DNA from: Nitrospirota bacterium
GTDB lineage: Bacteria > Nitrospirota > UBA9217
DNA: 33,877 bases
Reading direction: 5' to 3'
NCBI GenBank assembly: GCA_021783455.1
Contig: JAJXTW010000005.1
Location: 1-33,877 of the forward strand
The first letter of the stretch is position 1. Every line of letters begins with the position of its first letter. Both the position numbers and the translations under genes were made by a program. Of this stretch, positions 15,361 through 22,644 are shown piece after piece. The notes under the pieces are model-generated. The model did not search any database. It worked only from the letters and a program-made list of their open reading frames with translations, and was not told the origin of the DNA.

Positions 15361-18300
15361 CTATGCATTCTCCCAGTTTCTCTTCTCTACCATATAGTAG
15401 AACAGGGGGACCACCACCAGCGTCAGGGCCGTGGACGCCAGCATCCCGAAGATGAGCGCCAGGGCCAGGCCCGACCAGACCGGGTCTGCCACGATAACGG
15501 CTGAGCCCAGAATGGCGGCCGCTGCCGTAAGCACGATGGGCCGGGTCCGGATGGCGCCTGCCTCGATCAGGGCCTGTTCGAGCGGCATGCCTTCCTGTTT
15601 CTTGTCCAGGATGAATTCGAGCAGGACGATCGAGTTCCTGACCACGATCCCGGCCAGGGCGATCACGCCGATCATCGAGGTCGCGCTGAAATACACGCCG
15701 GTCACGGCAAAGCCCGGCATGATGCCGATCATCGAGAGCGGGATCGACGCCATGATGACGAGCGGGATCGTGAAGGACCGGAACCGGCCGACGAGCAGAA
15801 GATAGATCGCGATCAAAGCGACGCCCATGGCAGCGCCCAGGTCGCGGAACACATCAAGCGTCAGCTTCATTTCTCCATCCCACTTGACAGTATAACCCTT
15901 GGGCAGCGGATGTTTCCAGAGATGCTTCATCATGTCGATCACTGCATAGACCTGGCTGCGGTCGCCCATTTCTCCGTAGACATAGGTCACGGGCTGAAGA
16001 TTCTTGTGATAAACGGCCCGGTCCATCTCCGCGGGCACGATCTTGACGAGCGACGAGAGCGGAACCTGGCTGCCTTGCTGACTGGTAAGGTAGATTTTGT
16101 CCATGTCCGAAAGGCCGCTCCGGTCCCCTTTGGGCAGGCGCAGCATGATGGCGACAGGGGTCCTGGCTTCGGGCCGGTGCAGCGTGGAGATCGCCATGCC
16201 GGCCACGGAAAGCCGGAGGGTCTGGACGACCTGCTCCGTTGAAACGCCCATGAGCGCCGCTTTTTCCTTGTCCACGATCAGCTGGTACTTGTCCTGTTTC
16301 TCCTTCACGCTGTCGTCGATGTCCACGACCTGGTCCGTCTTTGCAAAGAGCGCTTTCATGTCTCCGGCGATCTCGCGTTGTTTCGCATAGTCCGGGCCGT
16401 AGATCTCCGCTACGACGGTGGCGCGCACCGGAGGGCCCGGCGGGTCTTCGACGAGCTTGATGTTCGCGCCGTATTCCTGCGCGAGCCTTGCGATATCCGG
16501 CCGGATCTTGAGCACGATCTTCTCGCTTGAGATGGACCGCTCTTTCTTATCGATGAGGTTCACCCGGATGTCCGCGAAGTGGCTTGCTTCCCTGAATGCG
16601 CCGCCGCGCAAAAGGCCGTTAAAGTCCATGACCGATCCGGTGCCGACAAAGGTCTCGTAATCCTTTACCTCGGGGATGCGCCGGATGTAGTCGCCCACGG
16701 CGCGCGCGACCCGGTCCGTGTTCTCGATCACCGTACCCACCGGCATGTCGATGGTCACGAGGAACGTGTTCTTGTTCGCCTTGGGCAGCATGCGGAACTT
16801 CACCCACTGGAACAGGGGGAAGCTCATGGTGATAATAAAGGCCGTCATGATGATTGCAAGAAAGGCCCTCCGTTTAGCCGGGTTTTGCAGCAGCGGCTCA
16901 AGGACTTTTTTATACATGCGGTAAATCTTCGTCTCCTCAAGAGAGGGAGCCGCCTCATGGTGGTCCGATTTCATCAGCCGGTAGCTCGCCCAGGGCGTCA
17001 CGATAAAGGCGACAAAAAGCGACGTGATCATCGCAACCGGCACGTTAAAAGGTATCGGCTTCATGTAGGAGCCCATCATGCCCGTCACAAAGGCCATGGG
17101 AATGAAGGCCAGCACCACGGTGATGGTCGCCAGGATCGTGGGCATGCCGATCTCGTTCACGGCGAGGATGGCGCCCTGCAGCCGTGAGTGCTGCTGGAGC
17201 TTATAGTGGCGGTGAATATTTTCGACCACCACGATCGCGTCGTCGACCAGAAGGCCGAGCGACAGGATCAATGCAAAGAGCGTGATCCGGTTGATGGTCT
17301 GGCCTGCCAGCATTCCCACGGCAAGAGTGATAAAGAGCGTGAGCGGGATGGCCAGCGCCACGATGGCGGCCTCACGCCAACCCAGGGTAAAGTACAGCAG
17401 GACGATGACGACGAGGATAGATACGATCAGGTGGAACACCAGCTCGTTCACCGCATCGTTCGCGGTTTTCCCGTCGTTCCGGGTGACGGTCACGGTAATG
17501 CCTGACGGGATCTCCGTCTTTTTCAGTTCATCGAGCTTCTTAAGGATCTGGTCCGAGATCTTTACGGCATTCAGTTTCTGGCGTTTTGCCAATGCAACGG
17601 TCACGGCCGGAAGTTCGCCGCCAAAATGGTCCGCACCTGCAACGACACCATGATTGCCGAGATTATTGGTAAAGGCGATGCGGGTAAGCTTCACCGTTTC
17701 TTCAAACCCGTCGGTCACGTCGGCCACGTCGCCGAGATACACGGGCTTGTTGTTCGCAACTCCCACCACGGCGTTTTTCACGTCCTCGGCTTTTTCAAAG
17801 AACCCGCCGGTTTCGAGAACGAGCTTCTTGCTGCCCTGTTCGAGGTCGCCGGAGATGAGGTTCGCATTCGACATGTTGATGGCGCCCGCGATCTGAAGCG
17901 GCGAGAGTCCGTAGCCGGCGATGCGGAGGGGGTCGAGGGTCACCCGCACCTGGCGGCTCCTGCCGCCGATGATCGCGGTGTTGCCCACGCCGGGAACTTT
18001 TCGGAGTTCGTCGAGCACGTGGTCGGCAACGACCTTAAGCTGCGCGTCATCGTAATTCGTGCCCGGTGCGCCCGAGAGCGTGATAGCCACGATCGGCACA
18101 TCATCGACATCGATGGGCTTCACCAGCGGCTGGGACGCGCCGGGAGGAGCAAAGTCCATATTGGACATGATCTTGTCGTACAGCTTCACCATGGACCGTT
18201 CTTTATCCTGGCCCACGTAAAACTTGACCGTGACCACGGACATCGAGTTCATCGAAACGGAGTACACGTCCTCGACGCCCGGGATCTCCCAGAGCTTTGC

Positions 18301-18519
18301 CTCGAGCGGTTTGGACACGAGCTCCTCGACTTCCTTGGCCGAGGCGCCGGGCATCATGACCATCACGTTCGCAGCAGGCACCACGATCTGCGGGTTCTCT
18401 TCCCGGGGGGTGAACCAGAGGGCGAAGAGCCCCAGGAGCGCCGTGGCTGCCATGAGCAGCACGGTGAGTTGTGAGTTGATGAAGTATTGAGTGATTTTAC
18501 CGCTGATGTTAAGTTTCAT
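15361..18519 (-). CDS. RND efflux transporter permease (AcrB/MdtB-type)
   Basis: This 1052-residue inner-membrane proton antiporter has the length and layout of the AcrB superfamily: TM1 near 15-35, a large periplasmic loop, a block of TM helices from about 340 to 560, a second large loop and a C-terminal TM block. LLVDDAIVVVENIHRH keeps the paired Asp of the proton relay in TM4, and GGxSRQVRVTLDP, PxxxATITVVLAFIPMAFV and IGVIALAGIVVRNSIVLLEF are family landmarks. It lacks the methionine clusters expected of a CusA-type metal pump that I could recognise, so the substrate is open. It is last in the operon rhodanese-TolC-adaptor-permease and would form the tripartite pump with the two preceding products. 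Confidence 0.95.
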   Translation of the reverse strand: MKLNISGKITQYFINSQLTVLLMAATALLGLFALWFTPREENPQIVVPAANVMVMMPGASAKEVEELVSKPLEAKLWEIPGVEDVYSVSMNSMSVVTVKFYVGQDKERSMVKLYDKIMSNMDFAPPGASQPLVKPIDVDDVPIVAITLSGAPGTNYDDAQLKVVADHVLDELRKVPGVGNTAIIGGRSRQVRVTLDPLRIAGYGLSPLQIAGAINMSNANLISGDLEQGSKKLVLETGGFFEKAEDVKNAVVGVANNKPVYLGDVADVTDGFEETVKLTRIAFTNNLGNHGVVAGADHFGGELPAVTVALAKRQKLNAVKISDQILKKLDELKKTEIPSGITVTVTRNDGKTANDAVNELVFHLIVSILVVIVLLYFTLGWREAAIVALAIPLTLFITLAVGMLAGQTINRITLFALILSLGLLVDDAIVVVENIHRHYKLQQHSRLQGAILAVNEIGMPTILATITVVLAFIPMAFVTGMMGSYMKPIPFNVPVAMITSLFVAFIVTPWASYRLMKSDHHEAAPSLEETKIYRMYKKVLEPLLQNPAKRRAFLAIIMTAFIITMSFPLFQWVKFRMLPKANKNTFLVTIDMPVGTVIENTDRVARAVGDYIRRIPEVKDYETFVGTGSVMDFNGLLRGGAFREASHFADIRVNLIDKKERSISSEKIVLKIRPDIARLAQEYGANIKLVEDPPGPPVRATVVAEIYGPDYAKQREIAGDMKALFAKTDQVVDIDDSVKEKQDKYQLIVDKEKAALMGVSTEQVVQTLRLSVAGMAISTLHRPEARTPVAIMLRLPKGDRSGLSDMDKIYLTSQQGSQVPLSSLVKIVPAEMDRAVYHKNLQPVTYVYGEMGDRSQVYAVIDMMKHLWKHPLPKGYTVKWDGEMKLTLDVFRDLGAAMGVALIAIYLLLVGRFRSFTIPLVIMASIPLSMIGIMPGFAVTGVYFSATSMIGVIALAGIVVRNSIVLLEFILDKKQEGMPLEQALIEAGAIRTRPIVLTAAAAILGSAVIVADPVWSGLALALIFGMLASTALTLVVVPLFYYMVEKRNWENA

Positions 18520-18537
18520 AAAAATTATCCTAAGTCT

Positions 18538-18605
18538 GCCACGGAGTCACGGAGACACGGAGAAAAGCTAAAAAAAAATCTTCCGTGTCTCTGAGACTCT
18601 GTGGC
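18538..18605. repeat. octamer-phased element between pump genes
   Basis: CACGGAGT, CACGGAGA, CACGGAGA run in tandem. The other arm is TTCCGTGT, CTCTGAGA, CTCTGTGG. GAGACACGGA (18552-18561) and TCCGTGTCTC (18582-18591) are perfect complements. It lies inside the efflux operon between the adaptor and permease genes. Confidence 0.7.
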
Positions 18606-18613
18606 TGATGATT

Positions 18614-19708
18614 TCAGTTCAGGTTTTGCGCAACAATGACTTTCCTGCCGTCGATGCCGGCAGCCTGCTTGCTCACGATCACCTTGTCGCCGGCTTTTAA
18701 GCCCGTCACCGCTTCGACGGCATCGCCCTGCTCTTCGCCGAGTTGGACCATCTGGAACACGGCGTTCCCGTCAGCGGACACGATGTAGACGCCCGAAAGT
18801 CCGGACAGGGTGACGACGGCAGAACGGGGGACGAGGATCGCGTCACGCTTGCCTGCGGTGAAAAGGGCCTTGCCGTACATACCGGTGATCAACCCCTTGT
18901 TGACCGGGATGTCGATCTTGACCACGAAGGAGTGGGTCCGCATATCGGCTGCGGGGACCACCTGCGCTATCCGGGCATCGATGTCTTTGCCGGGCATGGC
19001 GTCAATCCTGACCGTGACTCGCTTGCCCGGTTCCACGAACCGGAGGTCCTGTTCCCTCACCGTCACTTCGAGCCGGAGGTTCTTGTTGTCTTCGATCTTC
19101 AGGGCCGGCTGGCCCGGCAGCGCCATCTCCCCAAGGTTGATTTTTTTCTCCATGATCTGGCCGGTGATCGGCGCGGTGATGACAGTGTAGCTTTCCATGG
19201 CCTTTGCAGCGTTCAGGCCTGCTTTTGCTGATTCGAGGCCGAGGGTTGCCTGGTCCATCTCCATCTGCGTGGCCGCCTGCTCGTCAAAGAGGCTTTTGAT
19301 CCGGTCATACTGGAGTTTTGCGTTGTTATACGCGGCCTGGGCCTGGTACGCTTGCGCGGCGATCTCGCCGCTCTCTATTTTAAGAAGCAGTTTGCCCTTG
19401 GTCACCTGATCCCCCTCGTTCACGGTGAGGGCCACCACCTTGCCCATGACCTTGCTTGAGAGCACCGAGGTATTTTTTGAATTGAGCGTCCCGGCAACCG
19501 ATATGACAGCATCGATGCTCCTGGGTTCGATCGTAACAGCAGAGACCTGGACCGGAACTTCAGCCTTCGGAACGGCGGCGTAACTGTTCTCTTTGCCGAA
19601 GGTCATGTACCCGATGCCGAGTATTGCCAGTGTAAAGGCAAGGGATGCGCTGTATATGGTTTTCTTGTTCATATTCTTTATTTTTTCTAGTATGCTTTTG
19701 CTGTTCAT
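18614..19708 (-). CDS. RND periplasmic adaptor (membrane fusion protein)
   Basis: This 364-residue protein has an N-terminal membrane anchor (about 17-36, SASLAFTLAILGIGYMTFG). Next come a lipoyl/barrel-sandwich hybrid half (VAGTLNSKNTSVLSSKVMGKVVALTVNEGDQVTKGKLLLKIES), an alpha-helical hairpin rich in Ala/Gln (AAQAYQAQAAYNNAKLQYDRIKSL), the second lipoyl half, and beta-barrel/MP domains. It bridges the inner-membrane permease and the TolC channel. The start at 19708 is fixed by AAGGAG about 7 nt upstream. A longer in-frame start at 19744 lacks this. It sits between tolC-like and permease genes, each spacer holding a phased repeat. Confidence 0.94.
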   Translation of the reverse strand: MNSKSILEKIKNMNKKTIYSASLAFTLAILGIGYMTFGKENSYAAVPKAEVPVQVSAVTIEPRSIDAVISVAGTLNSKNTSVLSSKVMGKVVALTVNEGDQVTKGKLLLKIESGEIAAQAYQAQAAYNNAKLQYDRIKSLFDEQAATQMEMDQATLGLESAKAGLNAAKAMESYTVITAPITGQIMEKKINLGEMALPGQPALKIEDNKNLRLEVTVREQDLRFVEPGKRVTVRIDAMPGKDIDARIAQVVPAADMRTHSFVVKIDIPVNKGLITGMYGKALFTAGKRDAILVPRSAVVTLSGLSGVYIVSADGNAVFQMVQLGEEQGDAVEAVTGLKAGDKVIVSKQAAGIDGRKVIVAQNLN

Positions 19709-19730
19709 GATGATCTCCTTAATAATCATA

Positions 19731-19813
19731 GGGTCATGGGTCACGTGTCAAGGTAGGGAGCCATAACCGCGAGCCGTTCTATGGTTGTACTCTGTACCCG
19801 GCACTTTGTATTA
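19731..19813. repeat. heptamer-phased element between adaptor and TolC-like genes
   Basis: GGGTCAT, GGGTCAC, GTGTCAA, GGTAGGG (19731-19758) are followed at 19786-19813 by TGTACTC, TGTACCC, GGCACTT, TGTATTA. Complementarity between the arms is only partial. It lies within the efflux operon. Confidence 0.55.
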
Positions 19814-19818
19814 CTGTT

Positions 19819-21177
19819 TTACAATGTTCCCACTGCCAGCTTCAATTCCGCCTGGGCGATGTTGTTGTCGTAAAGGGCCTGGAGCGCGTTCGTCCTCGCT
19901 CGGATGAGAGAACTCTCGGCGCCGAGCACGTCGACAAAGGTCGTCATGCCCGTTTCGTACCGTTTCTGCACGATCCGCAGACCTTCTTCGGCTTCCTGCA
20001 CCGAGGAGGCAGATGCCGCTATCCGGTCGAGGGACGCTGTCACGTTGTAGTATGCCTGCCTGACCTGGAGCTGGACCGCAGATTTTTGCTGGTCTTCCAT
20101 GGATCTCATCCTTGTGCTTGTTGCGAGCGCTTCCTTTACTTTCGACCGGGTGACGAGCCCGTCGAAGAGGTTCCACTGGACCATTGCCATCACGGCCCAG
20201 CTTTTTGCATCGTCTCCCGCGGGCTTGTCGCTGTTCCAGTCCACCTGGCCCATGACGTTCAGGCTCGGGAGATAATCGGCGCGCGCCATGGACACGGATT
20301 TGTCGGCGTTCTTCCGGTTCATTTCCATGGACAAAAGGTCCGGCCGTTTGGACGACGCCTCGTCGAGCATGGCGTTCAGGTCTGTTTTCATGTCCTGCGT
20401 CGTAAGCGCTCCGGACACGTCATACTCGGCGCCCTGCGGAACGCCCATGGCAAAATTGAGCGCCGCTGTCGAGAGTTTCACGCCGTTCTCGGCGCGTGTC
20501 AGCATTTCCTTCACTTCGGCCAGCTGCACCTTCGCCCGGAGCAGGTCCGACTGGAGCACTGCGCCCGCCTTGTACCGGGCCTCGGCGAGTTTCACGTTCG
20601 CTTCGCTCGTTTCAAGCGACTGGAGCGCAACCTGGTTGTATTCCCTGGCAAGCAGCAGCCCGTAGTAGGCCTTGATCACGTTGTAGATTGTTTCCTGCTT
20701 TGCCCGTTCGCGGTCCTGGAGAGACGCCTCCTTTGCGAGCTTTGCCTGGCTCCTGCCGATGTATTCCTTGCCCCCGTTAAATATCGGTTGCGTGACCGAG
20801 AGCCTCGTGTTGTAGTTCGAGACGGTCTCGGGATTATTTATGACCGCGGGGTTGAAATCAGCCGGCGTAATGATCTCCTGGTTCAGCTTTGTCCCGAGCG
20901 CCATAAGCGGGTTGTCGGTCCTGCTCCAGGTCTCGGAGACCGCTACTTTGGGCAGAAAACCCGATTTTGACCTGAGGATACCCGCGTCGGCGGCCTCGAT
21001 CTGCGCATCTGCCGCCTTGAGGCCGGGATTATTGTCCAGCGCCGTGCTGATTGCCTGCTCAAGCGTCAGCGGTTCCGCGGCGTAGCTGTAGTCAGCCACG
21101 AGGAACGTCAGCGCCAGGACAAGAATAAGGTAACAGCCGTATACCGTGATTTTGCATTTCACGGATTTTGTTTTCAT
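19819..21177 (-). CDS. TolC-family outer-membrane efflux channel
   Basis: This 452-residue product has a signal peptide cleaved probably after DYSYA (about residue 33), followed by two OEP repeats. TLEQAISTALDNNPGLKAADAQIEAADAGILRSKSGFLPKVAV and the second-half MARADYLPSLNVMGQVDW are typical alpha/beta barrel landmarks, and long heptad-rich helices follow each. It would form the trimeric outer-membrane exit duct for the adaptor and RND permease encoded next. The ATG at 21177 is chosen because it gives the signal peptide. It lies only 5 nt after the rhodanese stop with a weak ribosome binding site, so translational coupling to rhodanese is likely. Upstream in-frame codons read through the rhodanese gene and are not real. 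Confidence 0.94.
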   Translation of the reverse strand: MKTKSVKCKITVYGCYLILVLALTFLVADYSYAAEPLTLEQAISTALDNNPGLKAADAQIEAADAGILRSKSGFLPKVAVSETWSRTDNPLMALGTKLNQEIITPADFNPAVINNPETVSNYNTRLSVTQPIFNGGKEYIGRSQAKLAKEASLQDRERAKQETIYNVIKAYYGLLLAREYNQVALQSLETSEANVKLAEARYKAGAVLQSDLLRAKVQLAEVKEMLTRAENGVKLSTAALNFAMGVPQGAEYDVSGALTTQDMKTDLNAMLDEASSKRPDLLSMEMNRKNADKSVSMARADYLPSLNVMGQVDWNSDKPAGDDAKSWAVMAMVQWNLFDGLVTRSKVKEALATSTRMRSMEDQQKSAVQLQVRQAYYNVTASLDRIAASASSVQEAEEGLRIVQKRYETGMTTFVDVLGAESSLIRARTNALQALYDNNIAQAELKLAVGTL

Positions 21178-21182
21178 GTGTG

Positions 21183-21518
21183 CTAGGCTTTCGCCAGAGA
21201 AGCAGTTCGTGCCATATTCCATAATACGATCCCGCCTTCGAGATTTTTTACCTTGTACCCCATGCGCGAAAGATGTGAGCAGGCATAGGCGCTTCTGTTT
21301 CCGACCTTGCAGTAGACCACGATCTCCTTGTTCTTGGGAAGCTCCTCCATGCGGTAGCCGAGTTCCTGGAGCGGGAGCAGATAGGAGCCTTTGATGGCCT
21401 GCGCAGCATGCTCCTGGGGAGTGCGTACATCGAGCAGGAGAAAATCCTCTCCGGTAGTCATTTTTTGGTGCAGTTCTTCGGGCCCGATGTTCTTGCATCC
21501 ATTCGTGTTGAAAAACAT
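21183..21518 (-). CDS. rhodanese-like sulfurtransferase
   Basis: This single-domain rhodanese has 111 residues and no signal peptide, so it is cytoplasmic. The active-site loop is C70-KVGNRS, and the N-terminal DVRTPQEHAAQAIKGSYLLP and C-terminal LEGGIVLWN motifs are intact. It would carry a persulfide on C70. AAGGAGG lies 9 nt before the ATG. It is the first gene of the operon that continues with TolC, adaptor and RND permease, 5 nt before the TolC-like start. That link between a sulfurtransferase and an efflux pump is unusual. It may act in sulfur or oxyanion detoxification, or the association may be regulatory only. Confidence 0.92.
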   Translation of the reverse strand: MFFNTNGCKNIGPEELHQKMTTGEDFLLLDVRTPQEHAAQAIKGSYLLPLQELGYRMEELPKNKEIVVYCKVGNRSAYACSHLSRMGYKVKNLEGGIVLWNMARTASLAKA

Positions 21519-21599
21519 GTTGCTGTCCTCCTTACTTTCCCCTGGTCATCCCCCGGCCTCTTGAAACATTGTCATGCTTTGCAGTTTGTAAAGAAGCTC

Positions 21600-21670
21600 G
21601 AACAATGGACACTGCCAGGGGTATTCCTTCGGGGTAGGAAGGAGAGGGGGATTGACAGTGCCCATTGTTC
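21600..21670 (-). promoter_or_regulatory. long leader hairpin upstream of the rhodanese-efflux operon
   Basis: GAACAATGGACACTGCCA (21600-21617) and TGACAGTGCCCATTGTTC (21653-21670) form an 18-bp stem with two mismatches around a 35-nt loop. With the sigma-54-type promoter at 21688-21705, the stem would lie at the very 5' end of the mRNA, about 80 nt before the rhodanese start. No U-run follows, so stabilising or regulating the leader is likelier than termination. Confidence 0.6.
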
Positions 21671-21687
21671 ATGCTTTGCTCTTCATA

Positions 21688-21705
21688 TTACAATGTCCGT
21701 GCCAA
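21688..21705 (-). promoter_or_regulatory. sigma-54-type (-24/-12) promoter for the rhodanese-efflux operon
   Basis: The minus strand reads TTGGCACGGACATTGTAA. Known consensus for sigma-54 promoters is TTGGCACG-N4-TTGCA. The -24 half is perfect and the spacing correct; the -12 half has TTGTA instead of TTGCA. Two sigma-54 activators are encoded in this window. The start site would be near 21679. Confidence 0.6.
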
Positions 21706-21775
21706 AACAAAATATGTTGTTTTTACAGCATGTTATTATATGCGCTGATTGCCGCGGAGATTTAAGCGGAAAATT

Positions 21776-21882
21776 TTGTCGAATGGGACAACGGGCCAAT
21801 TATGACCAACCTGTTGATTTGGTTTGTTTTATGACAATCGACATATTTGTCCCCTTGATCATGTTTTACCGGATTGTTTGTC
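21776..21882. promoter_or_regulatory. cluster of TTGTC/GACAA half-sites, possible enhancer
   Basis: Five half-sites occur in 107 bp: TTGTC-N6-GACAA (21776-21791), GACAA-N9-TTGTC (21833-21851) and a further TTGTC (21878-21882). TTGTCGAA occurs twice. The cluster is about 70-190 bp upstream of the sigma-54-type promoter, the usual place for enhancer-binding protein sites, in an AT-rich spacer that encodes nothing recognisable. Confidence 0.4.
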
Positions 21883-21947
21883 GAAATAAGCAGTTAACAT
21901 CCGCGCCCCCTATGTTTGCGGAATAAATTTTCGGCGAGATTTTATTC

Positions 21948-21976
21948 TTGAACCGGCCCCTGCTTTGTGTTAAATT
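21948..21976 (+). promoter_or_regulatory. sigma-70-type promoter for the TPR protein gene
   Basis: TTGAAC (21948-21953), a 17-nt spacer and TAAATT (21971-21976) are seen 28 nt before the ATG at 22004. The -10 lies inside the palindrome at 21966-21983, so a protein bound there would block the promoter. Confidence 0.5.
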
Positions 21977-21983
21977 TGACACA
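21966..21983. promoter_or_regulatory. 18-bp palindromic operator-like site
   Basis: TGTGTTAAATTTGACACA is symmetric except for one base pair, with TGTGT/ACACA arms and an AAATTT core. It overlaps the -10 of the plus-strand promoter. This is the expected layout for repression. The regulator is not known. Confidence 0.5.
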
Positions 21984-22003
21984 GTTTTTTCGGGGAGAAG
22001 AGG

Positions 22004-22564
22004 ATGAGAAAAAGACTACTGTCTCTCACGCTGTTTGCTGCCATTGGTCTTTCGATTGCCTATGCGGAACAGCCTGCTTCCCAAGAGTACACCCGGGCGA
22101 ACAAGTTGTTCTCCCAATCGAGATATTCCGAAGCACTTCCCCTCTATCAACGATTATCGAGCACCCACACCAGTAACGTACCGTCCGGCACTCTCTCTCA
22201 GCGGATCGGAGACTGTTTTTTTCAACTCGGGAACTATCAGAACGCGATCGATGCATACCGTTCCGCTTTAAAGAACCAAAAACGCGCTGAACAGGCTGCG
22301 ACCCAGTACTGGATCGGGTTCAGTACCTTTCTGCTCGGCAACGATGCCGAGGCTGCGGCGGAATTTCTGAAAATCCCGGAACGCTATCCGGAATCGGGCA
22401 TGTGGGTCAGCACGGCATACTACTGGGCCGGGAGAGCCTGCGAGCGCATGGGTAAAAAAGAATTGGCAGCTGCCGACTATCGCAAGGCCGGAGGAAAAGG
22501 AACGTCGTTACAGGAGCGCTTTGCGCTGAAGAAGGCGGAAACGGCAAAAAAAGAGGCCAGGTGA
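22004..22564 (+). CDS. periplasmic tetratricopeptide-repeat protein
   Basis: This 186-residue product has a Sec signal peptide (MRKRLLSLTLFAAIGLSIAYA, about 1-21). The rest is built of TPR-like helical pairs: EYTRANKLFSQSRYSEALPLYQRL, LSQRIGDCFFQLGNYQNAIDAYRSAL, QAATQYWIGFSTFLLGNDAEAAAEF and AYYWAGRACERMGKKELAAADYRKA. This pattern resembles the C-terminal TPR of CpoB/YbgF and the BamD-type outer-membrane assembly proteins, but there is no lipobox and no Tol genes are adjacent. It is probably a periplasmic scaffold. It is the first plus-strand gene, with its own promoter and operator-like site, and is followed by recN. Confidence 0.85.
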   Translation: MRKRLLSLTLFAAIGLSIAYAEQPASQEYTRANKLFSQSRYSEALPLYQRLSSTHTSNVPSGTLSQRIGDCFFQLGNYQNAIDAYRSALKNQKRAEQAATQYWIGFSTFLLGNDAEAAAEFLKIPERYPESGMWVSTAYYWAGRACERMGKKELAAADYRKAGGKGTSLQERFALKKAETAKKEAR

Positions 22565-22569
22565 AAAAA

Positions 22570-22629
22570 GGGGACAGGATCCAGTAGGCAGGGTCCAGGA
22601 AAGCGTGTCCCTGAACCCTGTCCCCCGGA
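22570..22629. repeat. heptamer-phased intergenic hairpin before recN
   Basis: GGGGACA, GGATCCA, GTAGGCA, GGGTCCA lead into GTGTCCC, TGAACCC, TGTCCCC. GGGGACAGG (22570-22578) and CCTGTCCCC (22617-22625) are exact complements. It occupies almost all of the spacer between the TPR gene and recN. Confidence 0.7.
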
Positions 22630-22644
22630 CCCGGAAGTTTGGTC

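Noticed and set aside
18538-18605. Rho-independent terminator inside the efflux operon
   Set aside because: The stem is good, but on the transcribed minus strand no U-run follows it, and the permease gene starts directly after with no new promoter seen.
15361-19708. CusAB-type heavy metal pump
   Set aside because: I could not find the methionine clusters typical of CusA/CusB; only a generic RND assignment is supported.
21178-21498. Extended N-terminus for the TolC-like protein
   Set aside because: The extension reads through the rhodanese gene in another frame. ATG 21177 gives a proper signal peptide.
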